Origin: Candidatus Omnitrophota bacterium
GTDB lineage: Bacteria; Omnitrophota; Gorgyraeia; Duberdicusellales; 4484-171
DNA: 6,947 nucleotides
Direction of reading: 5' to 3'
Assembly (NCBI GenBank): GCA_003644405.1
Contig: QNCE01000069.1
Location: 1-6,947, forward strand
The stretch's first letter is position 1, and every line of letters begins with the position of its first letter. Under the pieces are notes generated by a model, which made no database searches, was not told where the DNA came from, and saw only the letters and a program-made list of their open reading frames with translations. This document shows, in pieces, positions 1 through 6,898 of the stretch. The position numbers and the translations under genes are program-made.

Positions 1-126
1 GCTTCTTGTGTTTCTGAGTTTGGAGTTAAGGATAAGCTGGCTCATGTTTCTACTGGAGGAGGAGCATCTTTAGAATTCTTGGAGGGAAAAGAATTGCCTG
101 CAATAGCGGTAATTCCTGAAAAGTAA
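1..126 (+). CDS. pgk: Phosphoglycerate kinase, C-terminal 42 codons (5' truncated by window)
   Basis: Frame 1 is open from the first base to a TAA at 124-126. It encodes the end of phosphoglycerate kinase, the enzyme that makes ATP from 1,3-bisphosphoglycerate in lower glycolysis. The diagnostic segment is HVSTGGGASLEFLEGKELP, which is the conserved C-terminal glycine-rich nucleotide-binding signature of the family, followed by the usual short tail (here PAIAVIPEK). The N-terminal domain and most of the C-terminal domain lie upstream of the window. Only 7 nt separate its stop from the tpiA start, and pgk-tpiA adjacency is a common bacterial arrangement, which supports the call. The fragment is too short to say anything about fusions or unusual residues. 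Confidence 0.95.
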   Translation, partial: ASCVSEFGVKDKLAHVSTGGGASLEFLEGKELPAIAVIPEK

Positions 127-133
127 AAGAACG

Positions 134-895
134 ATGAGTGGACGTAAACCATTAATTGCCGGTAACTGGAAGATGCATAAGACTATTGAAGAAGCTAGAG
201 AGTTAGTCTCTCACTTAAAAAGAGAACTTTCTGATTTGAGTGAAGTAGATATTGTTGTTTGTCCTTCCTTTACTGCTTTAGAGAATGTAGGAAAATTAAT
301 TTTAGGTACGAATATAAAATTAGGAGCACAAGATGTTTTTTACATCAAAGAAGGAGCATTTACAGGAGAGGTTTCCCCTCCTCAACTTAAGGACTGTGGA
401 TGTGATTACGTAATAGTGGGACATTCGGAGAGGAGAAAGTATTTTCAGGAAAGTAATGAGATGATTAATAAAAAAATTAAGGCTAGTTTAGAAGAAGGTT
501 TAAATCCTATTCTGTGTGTAGGTGAGACTTTAGAGGAAAGAGAAGCTAATCAAACCATAGAGGTAGTAACCAACCAGCTAGAGGGAGGACTTTCTGGTAT
601 AGAGGAAAACCAGCTTTTAAAACTTACTATTGCTTATGAACCAGTTTGGGCAATAGGAACAGGAAAAACTGCTACTCCCCAGCAGGCAGAAGAAGTGCAA
701 AAGTTTATAAGGGAGTGGATAGAGAAGAAATATTCAGCTAGAAGTGCCTCTTCGTTAAGGATTCTTTATGGTGGAAGTGTAAAACCTAATAATATAAAAG
801 ATTTAATGAGAGAGGAAGATATCGACGGAGCATTAGTTGGAGGCGCTTCTTTAGATGCTTCCTCTTTTATCGCTATCGTAAAGGGCGCTCTTTAG
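134..895 (+). CDS. tpiA: Triosephosphate isomerase
   Basis: This cytoplasmic (beta/alpha)8-barrel enzyme interconverts dihydroxyacetone phosphate and glyceraldehyde 3-phosphate. At 253 aa it has the normal family length. All catalytic elements are visible: Asn11 and Lys13 in AGNWKMH, the electrophile His97 in VIVGHSERR, the catalytic base Glu169 in AYEPVWAIGTGKTA (which includes the mobile loop 6), and the phosphate-binding segments YGGSVKPNN (212-220) and GALVGGASL (232-240). The ATG at 134 is chosen because it precedes the conserved first strand by only a few residues. Its ribosome binding site is weak (AAAAGAA just upstream), so translation may depend partly on coupling to pgk 7 nt before it. 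SecG follows after 9 nt. No residue expected for activity is missing, so this should be a functional enzyme. Confidence 0.98.
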   Translation: MSGRKPLIAGNWKMHKTIEEARELVSHLKRELSDLSEVDIVVCPSFTALENVGKLILGTNIKLGAQDVFYIKEGAFTGEVSPPQLKDCGCDYVIVGHSERRKYFQESNEMINKKIKASLEEGLNPILCVGETLEEREANQTIEVVTNQLEGGLSGIEENQLLKLTIAYEPVWAIGTGKTATPQQAEEVQKFIREWIEKKYSARSASSLRILYGGSVKPNNIKDLMREEDIDGALVGGASLDASSFIAIVKGAL

Positions 896-904
896 GGGTA
901 AGTT

Positions 905-1225
905 ATGTACGATCTTATTTTAATTCTGCACATAATAGTCTCTTTAGCTTTAATAGGGATAATTCTCGTCCAACGAGGAAGAAGTGGAGGGTTAATTGAA
1001 GCTTTAGGAGGAGTGGAGTCAATCTTTGGGACGAAAACCAGTTCCTTCTTTGTTAAGTTGACAGTTACTTTGGTAGTACTATTTTTTCTTACCTCTATCT
1101 CTTTAGCTTACCTTTCCAAACAAAAGAGTAAGTCCCTTTTAGAAAGAGCGAGCAAAAGCCATCAAATTCCTGCAAAGAATGAATCTCAGAAAACTGAGGC
1201 TTCTTTACCGCCCTCAGGCAAATGA
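905..1225 (+). CDS. secG: Preprotein translocase subunit SecG
   Basis: SecG is the small accessory subunit of the SecYEG channel in the cytoplasmic membrane. The 106-aa protein has the expected two-helix layout: TM1 at about 3-22, a conserved cytoplasmic loop with VQRGRSGGL (22-30) and ALGG..SIFG (33-42), and TM2 at about 50-71. It then has a polar, Lys/Ser-rich tail of about 35 residues. The loop motif is the family signature; the tail is typically variable. GGGG at 895-898, overlapping the tpiA stop, is a plausible ribosome binding site about 6 nt before the ATG. Its own stop overlaps the next start (ATGA, 1222-1225). Position downstream of pgk-tpiA is a recurrent bacterial gene order. Its link to the transporter genes that follow seems positional rather than functional. 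Confidence 0.93.
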   Translation: MYDLILILHIIVSLALIGIILVQRGRSGGLIEALGGVESIFGTKTSSFFVKLTVTLVVLFFLTSISLAYLSKQKSKSLLERASKSHQIPAKNESQKTEASLPPSGK

Positions 1226-3087
1226 AAAAGATAAAAAATGTAATTTCTCTTCTTAGTCTATCTCTTTTTATTCTCTCTCTAAGTATACTCTCTAAAGTAT
1301 TTAACTCAAAATTTGTATTAGAAAGCAAATTTTGCTCTCCCAGCCAACAGGAAAAAGTTAAACCTAGATTTTTTAATAAAATAATTTTAACGGAGAACTT
1401 TCTTAAGAAAGCTGTTGCAAAATCTGTGTTTAAGAAACCCCTTAAAGAGTATGAGTTTGAGTGCGGAAAATACAGAGGGAAGCTAATTCTTCCAGCAACT
1501 AGTGATCCTAAGTCTTTTAATCCTATTTTGGCCAAAGAGACCTCTACTACTCAGATCACTTCTTTACTTTTTGAAGGGTTAACTAAAGTTGATCCTAAAA
1601 GTTTAGAGGTCCTTCCTAACTTAGCTAAGAAGTGGCAAACTCAAGATGGGAAAACTTGGATATTCTATCTAAGAGAAGATGTAAAATGGAGCGATGGAGA
1701 AAGTTTTACTGCTGATGATGTTGTTTTTACTTTTAACGATTTAATATATAACCCGGAGATCCCTAATTCTAGTAGAGATATATTTACTATTGAAGGGGAA
1801 AAGATTAAAGTAGAAAAGGTTGATACCTATCGAGTAAAGTTTACTCTTCCTTCTGTTTTTGCTCCTTTTTTGCGAGCGCTTTCCCAAGAAATCCTTCCTA
1901 AGCACTGTTACTATCACTTAGTTAAGGAAAATAAGTTTAACTTTAGTATGGGATTGGATGCTAAACCTCACCAAATAGTAGGTACAGGTCCTTTTCGTTT
2001 AAAAAAGTATCTACCTGGAGAGAGAGTGGTGTTAGAGAGGAATCCTTACTACTGGAAAAAAGATAGTTGTGGTAACCGTTTGCCTTACTTAGATGAAATT
2101 ATTTTTGTAATTCTTCCCAATCAGGATACCGCACTTTTAAAATTCTTAGAAGGAGAAATTGATTATTATTCGTTACGGCCTCAGGATTTAGCAATTTTAG
2201 GACCAAAGCAGGAAGAAGATAACTTCTCTATTTATAATGCTGGTCCTAGTTTTGGCTCTAACTTCCTTGTTTTAAACCAGAATCCTCAGTTAAATCCTTA
2301 TACTAAAAAACCTTTTGTTATTCCTTATAAACTTCGCTGGTTTCAGAATGAAGAATTCCGTAAAGCAATTTCTTATGCTATCAATAGAGAGGAAATCATT
2401 CAGGTTGTTTTGAATGGGTTAGGAGTTCCTCAATACTCACCTTTAAGTCCTGCTAATAAGATTTATTACACTTTTAGTGTAACTAAATATCCTTATAACC
2501 CCACCAAAGCTAAGAAGATTCTGCAAAAGTTAGGTTTCTCTGACCGCAATGGCGATGGTATTTTAGAAGACAGCCAAGGACATAAGTTAGAGATAAATTT
2601 TTTTACTAATGGTGATAATACTCAAAGAGTGAAGATAGCCACCCTTATAAAGAAGGACCTAGAAGATATAGGGATGAAAATAAACTTTCTTCCTTTGAAT
2701 TTTAATAATCTTGTAAATAAGTTAGTCTCTACCTTTGATTGGGAGATGATTCTGATTGGTTTAACTGGAGGTATTGGGCCTTACTTTGGTAAAAATGTTT
2801 GGTCTTATAAAGGAGCGCTCCATATGTGGAATCCTACTAAAGTTGCTCTCTATGAGTGGGAAAAAGAAATTGAAGATATTTTTAATCTTTCAGCTAAGAC
2901 GCTGGATGAGGAAGAGAGAAAAAAACTATTTTATAGATGGCAAAAGATAGCATCTAGTAAGCTTCCTTTGATTTATACGGTGAATACATATTCTATTTAT
3001 GCAGTAAGAGAAAAATTTGGAAATCTTTATCCCACCGCTTACGGGGGAGCATTCTCCGAAGTAGAGTATATATACCTTCAAAAATGA
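1222..3087 (+). CDS. ABC transporter substrate-binding protein, peptide/dipeptide (SBP_bac_5, DppA/OppA) family
   Basis: This is the extracytoplasmic solute receptor of the Dpp/Opp-type importer encoded by the next four genes. The 621-aa protein has a basic start and a hydrophobic stretch at about 7-26 that can act as a signal or anchor. A polar linker runs to about residue 80. The binding-protein fold starts at GKLILPATSDPKSFNPILAK (86-105). Family landmarks include LLFEGLT (115-121), LREDVKWSDGESFTADDVVFTF (150-171), GTGPFRL..Y.PGERVVLERNPYYW (254-278), FRKAISYAINREEI (379-392) and PYNPTKAKKILQKLGF (424-439). A short acidic loop, DRNGDGILED, is at 441-450. No lipobox cysteine follows the hydrophobic segment; Cys38 and Cys81 lie in unsuitable contexts. 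The ATG at 1222 overlaps the secG stop, and the next in-frame Met (243) is inside the domain, so this start is well supported. The substrate could be oligopeptides, or another solute handled by this family such as nickel or oligosaccharides; sequence alone does not decide. Confidence 0.92.
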   Translation: MKKIKNVISLLSLSLFILSLSILSKVFNSKFVLESKFCSPSQQEKVKPRFFNKIILTENFLKKAVAKSVFKKPLKEYEFECGKYRGKLILPATSDPKSFNPILAKETSTTQITSLLFEGLTKVDPKSLEVLPNLAKKWQTQDGKTWIFYLREDVKWSDGESFTADDVVFTFNDLIYNPEIPNSSRDIFTIEGEKIKVEKVDTYRVKFTLPSVFAPFLRALSQEILPKHCYYHLVKENKFNFSMGLDAKPHQIVGTGPFRLKKYLPGERVVLERNPYYWKKDSCGNRLPYLDEIIFVILPNQDTALLKFLEGEIDYYSLRPQDLAILGPKQEEDNFSIYNAGPSFGSNFLVLNQNPQLNPYTKKPFVIPYKLRWFQNEEFRKAISYAINREEIIQVVLNGLGVPQYSPLSPANKIYYTFSVTKYPYNPTKAKKILQKLGFSDRNGDGILEDSQGHKLEINFFTNGDNTQRVKIATLIKKDLEDIGMKINFLPLNFNNLVNKLVSTFDWEMILIGLTGGIGPYFGKNVWSYKGALHMWNPTKVALYEWEKEIEDIFNLSAKTLDEEERKKLFYRWQKIASSKLPLIYTVNTYSIYAVREKFGNLYPTAYGGAFSEVEYIYLQK

Positions 3088-4058
3088 TAAGGTTTATTGG
3101 AAAGAGATTTCTGGTAGCTATCCCTCTTATTTTGGGAATAACCTTTATTACTTTTCTATTTATCCAAATTGCCCCGGGAGACTTTTTTGATAAGTTAAAA
3201 TTGAACCCACAAGTTTCTAAAGAAACTATAGAGTTATATCGAGAGAAATTTAATTTAGATAAGCCGGTAGTTATCCAGTATTTCTTTTGGCTTAAGAATA
3301 TTGTAAAATTCGATTGGGGGTATTCTTTTTCCTATAATGCTCCGGTAATTAAAGTAATTTCCTCTCGTGCATTAAATACTCTTATTCTCTCTCTATCTGT
3401 AATTGTGGTTAGTTGGATTTTGGTTATACCCTTAGCGGTGTTGGCAGTCGCTTATCGCAACAAATTTGTGGATAGGTTCCTATCTTTTTTCTCCTATCTA
3501 GGAATTTCTACTCCTACATTTTTCCTAGCTTTTCTTCTTCTTTACTTAGCTAGTTTCAGTAAATTCCTTCCTCTGGGAGGAATGCGCTCATTAAGGTTTG
3601 ATGAATTTACTTTTTGGGGAAAGGTTTTAGATATTTTAAGACACCTTATTATTCCTACTTTGGTGCTTTCTTTTGGAACCGTAGCTTCCCTCCATAGGAT
3701 ATTAAGAGCTAACCTCTTAGAAGTTTTAGGTTCTTCTTATATCCTTGCCGCCAAAGCAAGGGGGCTTTCACGGGTAAGGATTATCTATGTTCATGCTTTA
3801 AAGAATGCATTAAACCCTATGATTACTATCTTTGGTTATCAGTTTTCTTCTCTTTTGAGTGGTGCCGCTCTTACTGAAATTATCTGTGGTTGGCCTGGTT
3901 TGGGCCAGGTTACCTTGGAAGCAGTAGTTTCTCAAGATTTGTACTTAGTTATGGGTACAGTTCTAATTGCTGCAGTGCTTCTTATTTTAGGGAATTTAGG
4001 TGCTGATGTTCTTTTAGCTTTATTTGACCCAAGGATAAGATACCAAACTAATAAATAG
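3084..4058 (+). CDS. dppB: ABC transporter permease, DppB/OppB family
   Basis: This is one half of the membrane channel of the peptide-type importer. At 324 aa it has the standard length. The N-terminal segment (TM1 at about 10-30, then IAPGDFF) and the extracytoplasmic region ETIELYREKFNLDKP...QYFFWLKNI are typical of DppB/OppB permeases. About five further helices follow, at about 97-123, 133-157, 186-204, 246-265 and 288-312. The EAA loop that docks on the ATPases is YILAAKARGLSRVRIIYVHA (219-238), followed by LKNALNP. Family hallmarks TEIICGWPGLG (264-274) and the C-terminal DPRIRY (315-320) are present. The ATG overlaps the binding-protein stop in an ATGA junction with no visible ribosome binding site, pointing to translational coupling. 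The stop TAG is followed immediately by the dppC ATG. No anomaly is visible. Confidence 0.95.
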   Translation: MIRFIGKRFLVAIPLILGITFITFLFIQIAPGDFFDKLKLNPQVSKETIELYREKFNLDKPVVIQYFFWLKNIVKFDWGYSFSYNAPVIKVISSRALNTLILSLSVIVVSWILVIPLAVLAVAYRNKFVDRFLSFFSYLGISTPTFFLAFLLLYLASFSKFLPLGGMRSLRFDEFTFWGKVLDILRHLIIPTLVLSFGTVASLHRILRANLLEVLGSSYILAAKARGLSRVRIIYVHALKNALNPMITIFGYQFSSLLSGAALTEIICGWPGLGQVTLEAVVSQDLYLVMGTVLIAAVLLILGNLGADVLLALFDPRIRYQTNK

Positions 4059-5120
4059 ATGAGGATTTTTAAAGAGTTAATTAAGAATAAATTAGCAATG
4101 ATTTCTTTAGTTTTTCTTTCCCTGTTTTACTTAGGAGCTGTTTTTGCTGATTTCTTTTCCCCCTATCCTTACCATGTGGATGATATTGAGTATCTTTGGT
4201 CTCCTCCTACAAGGATCCATTTTTTTGATTTTCATAAGAGGATTTTCTTTAGACCCTTTGTTTATAAATATAAGTTTTATATAGATCAGTATTACCGTCG
4301 TATTTATTATGAGGATAGAAGTAAAGTTTATCCTATAAAGTTTTTCGTTCACGGATTTAAATACAAGCTTTTAGGAATAATAGAGACAGACCTCCATCTT
4401 TTCGGTGTTTCAGGAACAAAGTTATTCCTTTTAGGGGCAGATTCAAAAGGGAGAGATTTATTTTCCCGGATTCTCTATGGTTCAAGAGTATCTCTCTCTA
4501 TAGGGTTAATTGGTGCTAGTATTTCCTTTTTCATCGGGATTCTGGTGGGAGCAATTTCTGGTTATTTTGGAGGTAGGGTAGATAATGTGATTATGCGGTT
4601 AGTAGAGATGATGATGATGGTTCCTGCTTTTTACCTTATGCTTGCTTTAAGAGCTTCTTTTCCTCCTAATCTTAGCTCCACTCAGGTTTATCTCCTTATT
4701 ATAGTAATTCTTTCTTTTATTGGATGGGCATCGATAGCAAGAGTGATAAGAGGAATGGCTTTATCTTTAAGAGAAAGAGATTATATTTATGCTGCCAAGG
4801 TATTAGGAGTAAGTGATTTCAAAATAATTTTTCGTCACATTATTCCTCATACTTTCTCTTACGCATTAGTAGCAATTGTATTAAGTATTCCTGGGTATAT
4901 ATTAGGAGAAGCAGCTTTAAGCCTTTTAGGATTAGGAATTCAGGAACCTCAGGCAAGTTGGGGAAACCTACTTAGTTCTGCCTTAGGTATAGTGAATATA
5001 AAAATTTTTCCTTGGATACTTACCCCTGGTATATTTATCGTAGTTAGTTCAATGTGTTTCTATATCTTGGGAGAAAGTTTACGAGATATATTGGATCCCA
5101 AAAAGAAAATCTCTATATGA
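4059..5120 (+). CDS. dppC: ABC transporter permease, DppC/OppC family, with long extracytoplasmic insertion
   Basis: This is the second channel subunit and the probable partner of DppB. At 353 aa it is about 50 residues longer than common DppC proteins. TM1 (about 12-31) is followed by FSPYP and then a basic, aromatic-rich segment at about 48-118 containing PPTRIHFFD, RPFVYKYKF, YYEDRSKVYPIKFFV and YKLLGIIETDLHLFGV. The normal core starts at LLGADSKGRDLFSRILYGSR (124-143). The transmembrane domain continues with helices at about 146-169, 184-199, 209-229, 266-290 and 317-338. The EAA loop is YAAKVLGVSDFKIIFRHIIP (244-263), and GEAALSLLGLGIQEPQASWG (283-302) and DILDP are typical DppC motifs. 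I recall long-loop DppC forms with similar text in other bacteria, so the insertion is probably a subtype rather than a local accident. The start abuts the dppB stop with no gap and no clear ribosome binding site. The end overlaps dppD. Confidence 0.94.
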   Translation: MRIFKELIKNKLAMISLVFLSLFYLGAVFADFFSPYPYHVDDIEYLWSPPTRIHFFDFHKRIFFRPFVYKYKFYIDQYYRRIYYEDRSKVYPIKFFVHGFKYKLLGIIETDLHLFGVSGTKLFLLGADSKGRDLFSRILYGSRVSLSIGLIGASISFFIGILVGAISGYFGGRVDNVIMRLVEMMMMVPAFYLMLALRASFPPNLSSTQVYLLIIVILSFIGWASIARVIRGMALSLRERDYIYAAKVLGVSDFKIIFRHIIPHTFSYALVAIVLSIPGYILGEAALSLLGLGIQEPQASWGNLLSSALGIVNIKIFPWILTPGIFIVVSSMCFYILGESLRDILDPKKKISI

Positions 5121-5905
5121 GAGAGATTCTTACTGTAAAAAATTTAAGTGTGATTTATAAGGTAGAGGAAAGAAAAATTCATGCTTTAAAGGAGGTAAGT
5201 TTCTCTCTTAGGGAGGGAGAAATTCTAGGAGTGGTAGGGGAATCAGGAAGTGGTAAAACTACATTGGGACTTTCGATCCTTTCTCTTCTGGATGAGAAGG
5301 CTTATGCTAGTGGCAGAATTCTATTTGAGGGTAGAGATATTTTTTCTTTGTCGGAGCAAGAGTTACTAGATATAAGAGGAAGAAAGATAGGATTGATATT
5401 TCAAGAGCCAGCTGCTTCTTTTAATCCTGTATTAACTATTGGTTATCAATTTAGAGAGATTTTACAAAAGAAGTTAAATTTAAAAGAGAAGAATCTGGTT
5501 TCTCAAATAATATATGACTCATTTAAAAGGGTAAAATTGGTAGATGAAGAGAGGATTTTAAGAAGTTATCCTCATACTTTAAGTGGAGGACAACTACAGA
5601 GAATAGCTATCGCTTTCTCCATAGCTCTTTCTCCTTTAATTCTTATCGCTGATGAGCCTACCAGCAACTTAGATATCACTGTAGAGAGTCAAATCATTCA
5701 TCTTTTTTTAAGGTTAAAAGAGGAGCTTAATCTTTCAGTTATTTTTATCACTCACAATTTGGACTTAGCAAAAGTTATCTGTGATAGAATTGGCGTGCTT
5801 TATAAAGGAAAGATGAGAGAGATAAGAGAAAAAGAAACTTTGTTTAGAGAACCTAAAGACCCCTATACTAAAGAATTAATAGAGGCATTTAAGAAGTTAG
5901 AGTAA
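5117..5905 (+). CDS. dppD: ABC transporter ATP-binding protein, DppD/OppD family, short form
   Basis: This cytoplasmic ATPase powers the importer together with DppF. From the ATG at 5117 it is 262 aa. That start forms an ATGA overlap with the dppC stop and begins two residues before the first ABC strand (LTVKNLSVIYKV). The frame is open back to an ATG at 5054, but that would add 21 residues overlapping dppC out of frame and resembling no family sequence, so I reject it. Motifs: Walker A GESGSGKT (41-48), Q-loop Gln96 in FQEPAASFNPV, signature LSGGQLQR (155-162), Walker B LILIADEP (174-181) with Glu180, D-loop SNLD (183-186) and H-loop His213. The protein stops soon after DPYTKELIEAF. It therefore lacks most of the C-terminal oligopeptide-transporter domain and its cysteine motif, which brings typical DppD/OppD proteins to about 320-330 aa. 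Confidence 0.94.
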   Translation: MREILTVKNLSVIYKVEERKIHALKEVSFSLREGEILGVVGESGSGKTTLGLSILSLLDEKAYASGRILFEGRDIFSLSEQELLDIRGRKIGLIFQEPAASFNPVLTIGYQFREILQKKLNLKEKNLVSQIIYDSFKRVKLVDEERILRSYPHTLSGGQLQRIAIAFSIALSPLILIADEPTSNLDITVESQIIHLFLRLKEELNLSVIFITHNLDLAKVICDRIGVLYKGKMREIREKETLFREPKDPYTKELIEAFKKLE

Positions 5906-6808
5906 ATGAAACTTTTACAAGTAGAGAAGGTAAAAAAATACTTTGTCCATAAGAGAAAAGTAGTTAGAGCTTTGGATGGAGTAGACCTTTTTGTAGAGGA
6001 AGGACAAACTTCAGCCTTGGTGGGGGAATCCGGTTGTGGGAAGACTACTCTCGCTAAGGTGGTTGTAGGACTCTATCCTCCCCAGGCAGGGAAAATTTAC
6101 CTTAAAGGGGAAGAAATAACTTCTAAGAGAAATAAAGCATTCTTAAGAAGAAACGTACAGATGGTGTTTCAGAACCCTTACCTTAGCTTGGACCCCCGCT
6201 GTACAATATTTTTTTCTCTTTATGAAGCACTCTCTATATTTACCAAGATAAAAAAGAAAGAGGCAGTTCCGTTTTTAGAAGAGTTACTAAAAAGTGTAGA
6301 GTTACCGGAGAGTACCCTTTGGCGTTATCCTCACCAGTTAAGCGGTGGCCAACTACAAAGAGTCTGTATTGCCCGCAGTCTTATAAATAATCCCTCTCTT
6401 CTTATTCTGGATGAGCCCACTTCAGCTTTGGATATCTCTACTACTGTTAAGATTATTGACCTCCTTCTAAAAATTCAAGAGGAAAAAAGTGTGGGTTTTC
6501 TTTTTATATCTCATAATCTCAAGTTAGTAAAACACTTAGCTTGGTGGGTGTTTGTAATGTACTACGGTAAGATAGTGGAGTTTGCTCCAAAGGACTTAAT
6601 TTATAAAAACCCTCTCCATCCTTATACAAAACTTCTCTTGGATGCTACCACTCTTAAATTAAAAGATATTCCTGAGTCAACTTTACCTGAGAGAGGATGT
6701 AGATTTTTTTCACGCTGTCCCTATAAGAAAGATATGTGTCTTAAAGAACCAACTCTTATAGAGATTGAAAACAACCATTTCTTAGCTTGCTACTTGAAAA
6801 GAAAATAA
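5906..6808 (+). CDS. dppF: ABC transporter ATP-binding protein, DppF/OppF family
   Basis: This is the second ATPase of the importer, 300 aa, slightly shorter than many DppF/OppF proteins. Motifs: Walker A GESGCGKT (40-47), Q-loop Gln89 in MVFQNPYLSLDPR, signature LSGGQLQR (145-152), Walker B LLILDEP (165-171) with Glu170, D-loop SALD (173-176) and H-loop His203. The C-terminal domain is intact: NPLHPYTKLLL (235-245) followed by four cysteines at 265, 271, 278 and 295 in the pattern GCRFFSRCPYKKDMC...C. In a related bacterial DppD structure, as I recall, this cysteine set binds a 4Fe-4S cluster; whether it does so here is inference. The start follows the dppD TAA with no gap and no strong ribosome binding site, so it is probably translationally coupled. 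It is the last gene of the transporter set, and 105 nt without a gene follow. Confidence 0.95.
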   Translation: MKLLQVEKVKKYFVHKRKVVRALDGVDLFVEEGQTSALVGESGCGKTTLAKVVVGLYPPQAGKIYLKGEEITSKRNKAFLRRNVQMVFQNPYLSLDPRCTIFFSLYEALSIFTKIKKKEAVPFLEELLKSVELPESTLWRYPHQLSGGQLQRVCIARSLINNPSLLILDEPTSALDISTTVKIIDLLLKIQEEKSVGFLFISHNLKLVKHLAWWVFVMYYGKIVEFAPKDLIYKNPLHPYTKLLLDATTLKLKDIPESTLPERGCRFFSRCPYKKDMCLKEPTLIEIENNHFLACYLKRK

Positions 6809-6818
6809 AGGTAGCGCG

Positions 6819-6832
6819 TCCAGTTAACTGGA
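6819..6832. repeat. Perfect 14-bp palindrome downstream of dppF
   Basis: TCCAGTTAACTGGA is exactly self-complementary and begins 11 nt after the dppF stop codon. As RNA it gives only a 5-bp stem with a TTAA loop, and no T-run follows (the next bases are GTTTCCCC then A-rich), so it is a poor intrinsic terminator. Its symmetry would fit a binding site for a dimeric regulator of the gene starting at 6914, but no second copy is visible in the window. The sequence is observed; the role is inferred. Confidence 0.5.
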
Positions 6833-6833
6833 G

Positions 6834-6898
6834 TTTCCCCAAAAAATAAGCTTTTATAATATTTTAGCCCAAAAATGGGAAAAGACTTCCCCCAAAAA
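6834..6898 (+). repeat. Three CCCAAAAA motifs in the intergenic region
   Basis: CCCAAAAA begins at 6838, 6868 and 6891. The first and third copies share a longer context, TTCCCC(C)AAAAA. The spacing between copies is uneven, 30 and 23 nt. They may be short regulatory repeats or simply C-run/A-run compositional noise. No such triplet repeat occurs in another intergenic gap because the other gaps are under 10 nt. Confidence 0.35.
6855..6860 (+). promoter_or_regulatory. Possible -10 element for the gene starting at 6914
   Basis: A perfect TATAAT lies 53 nt before the ATG at 6914, inside the only substantial intergenic region. No good -35 hexamer is present at 16-18 nt upstream; the sequence there is AGTTTC/GTTTCC-like. 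TTAACT within the palindrome is too far away (25-nt spacer). In an AT-rich genome such a hexamer arises easily by chance, so this is a weak candidate. Confidence 0.25.

Noticed and set aside
1095..1535. A 146-codon open frame on the minus strand overlapping secG and the binding-protein gene
   Set aside because: It lies antisense to two well-supported genes, its translation resembles no family and has a biased composition, and the + strand frames fully explain the region.
4131..4352. A 73-codon open frame on the minus strand inside dppC
   Set aside because: It is antisense to the conserved permease frame and has no recognisable domain. It is long only because the region is AT-rich and the opposite frame avoids stops.
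4608..4619. Four tandem ATG codons (Met-Met-Met-Met) in dppC
   Set aside because: They lie in frame within a transmembrane helix where hydrophobic residues are normal in the family. A four-unit triplet run is too short to call a functional or phase-variable repeat.
5054..5116. Possible earlier start for dppD adding 21 residues
   Set aside because: The added residues match no ABC ATPase N-terminus and would create a 67-nt overlap with dppC. The ATG at 5117 gives the usual N-terminus and the same ATGA junction seen at other genes of this operon.
6819..6846. Intrinsic terminator after dppF
   Set aside because: The palindrome gives only a 5-bp stem and is followed by CCCC and A residues, not a T-run, so it lacks the defining features of a rho-independent terminator.
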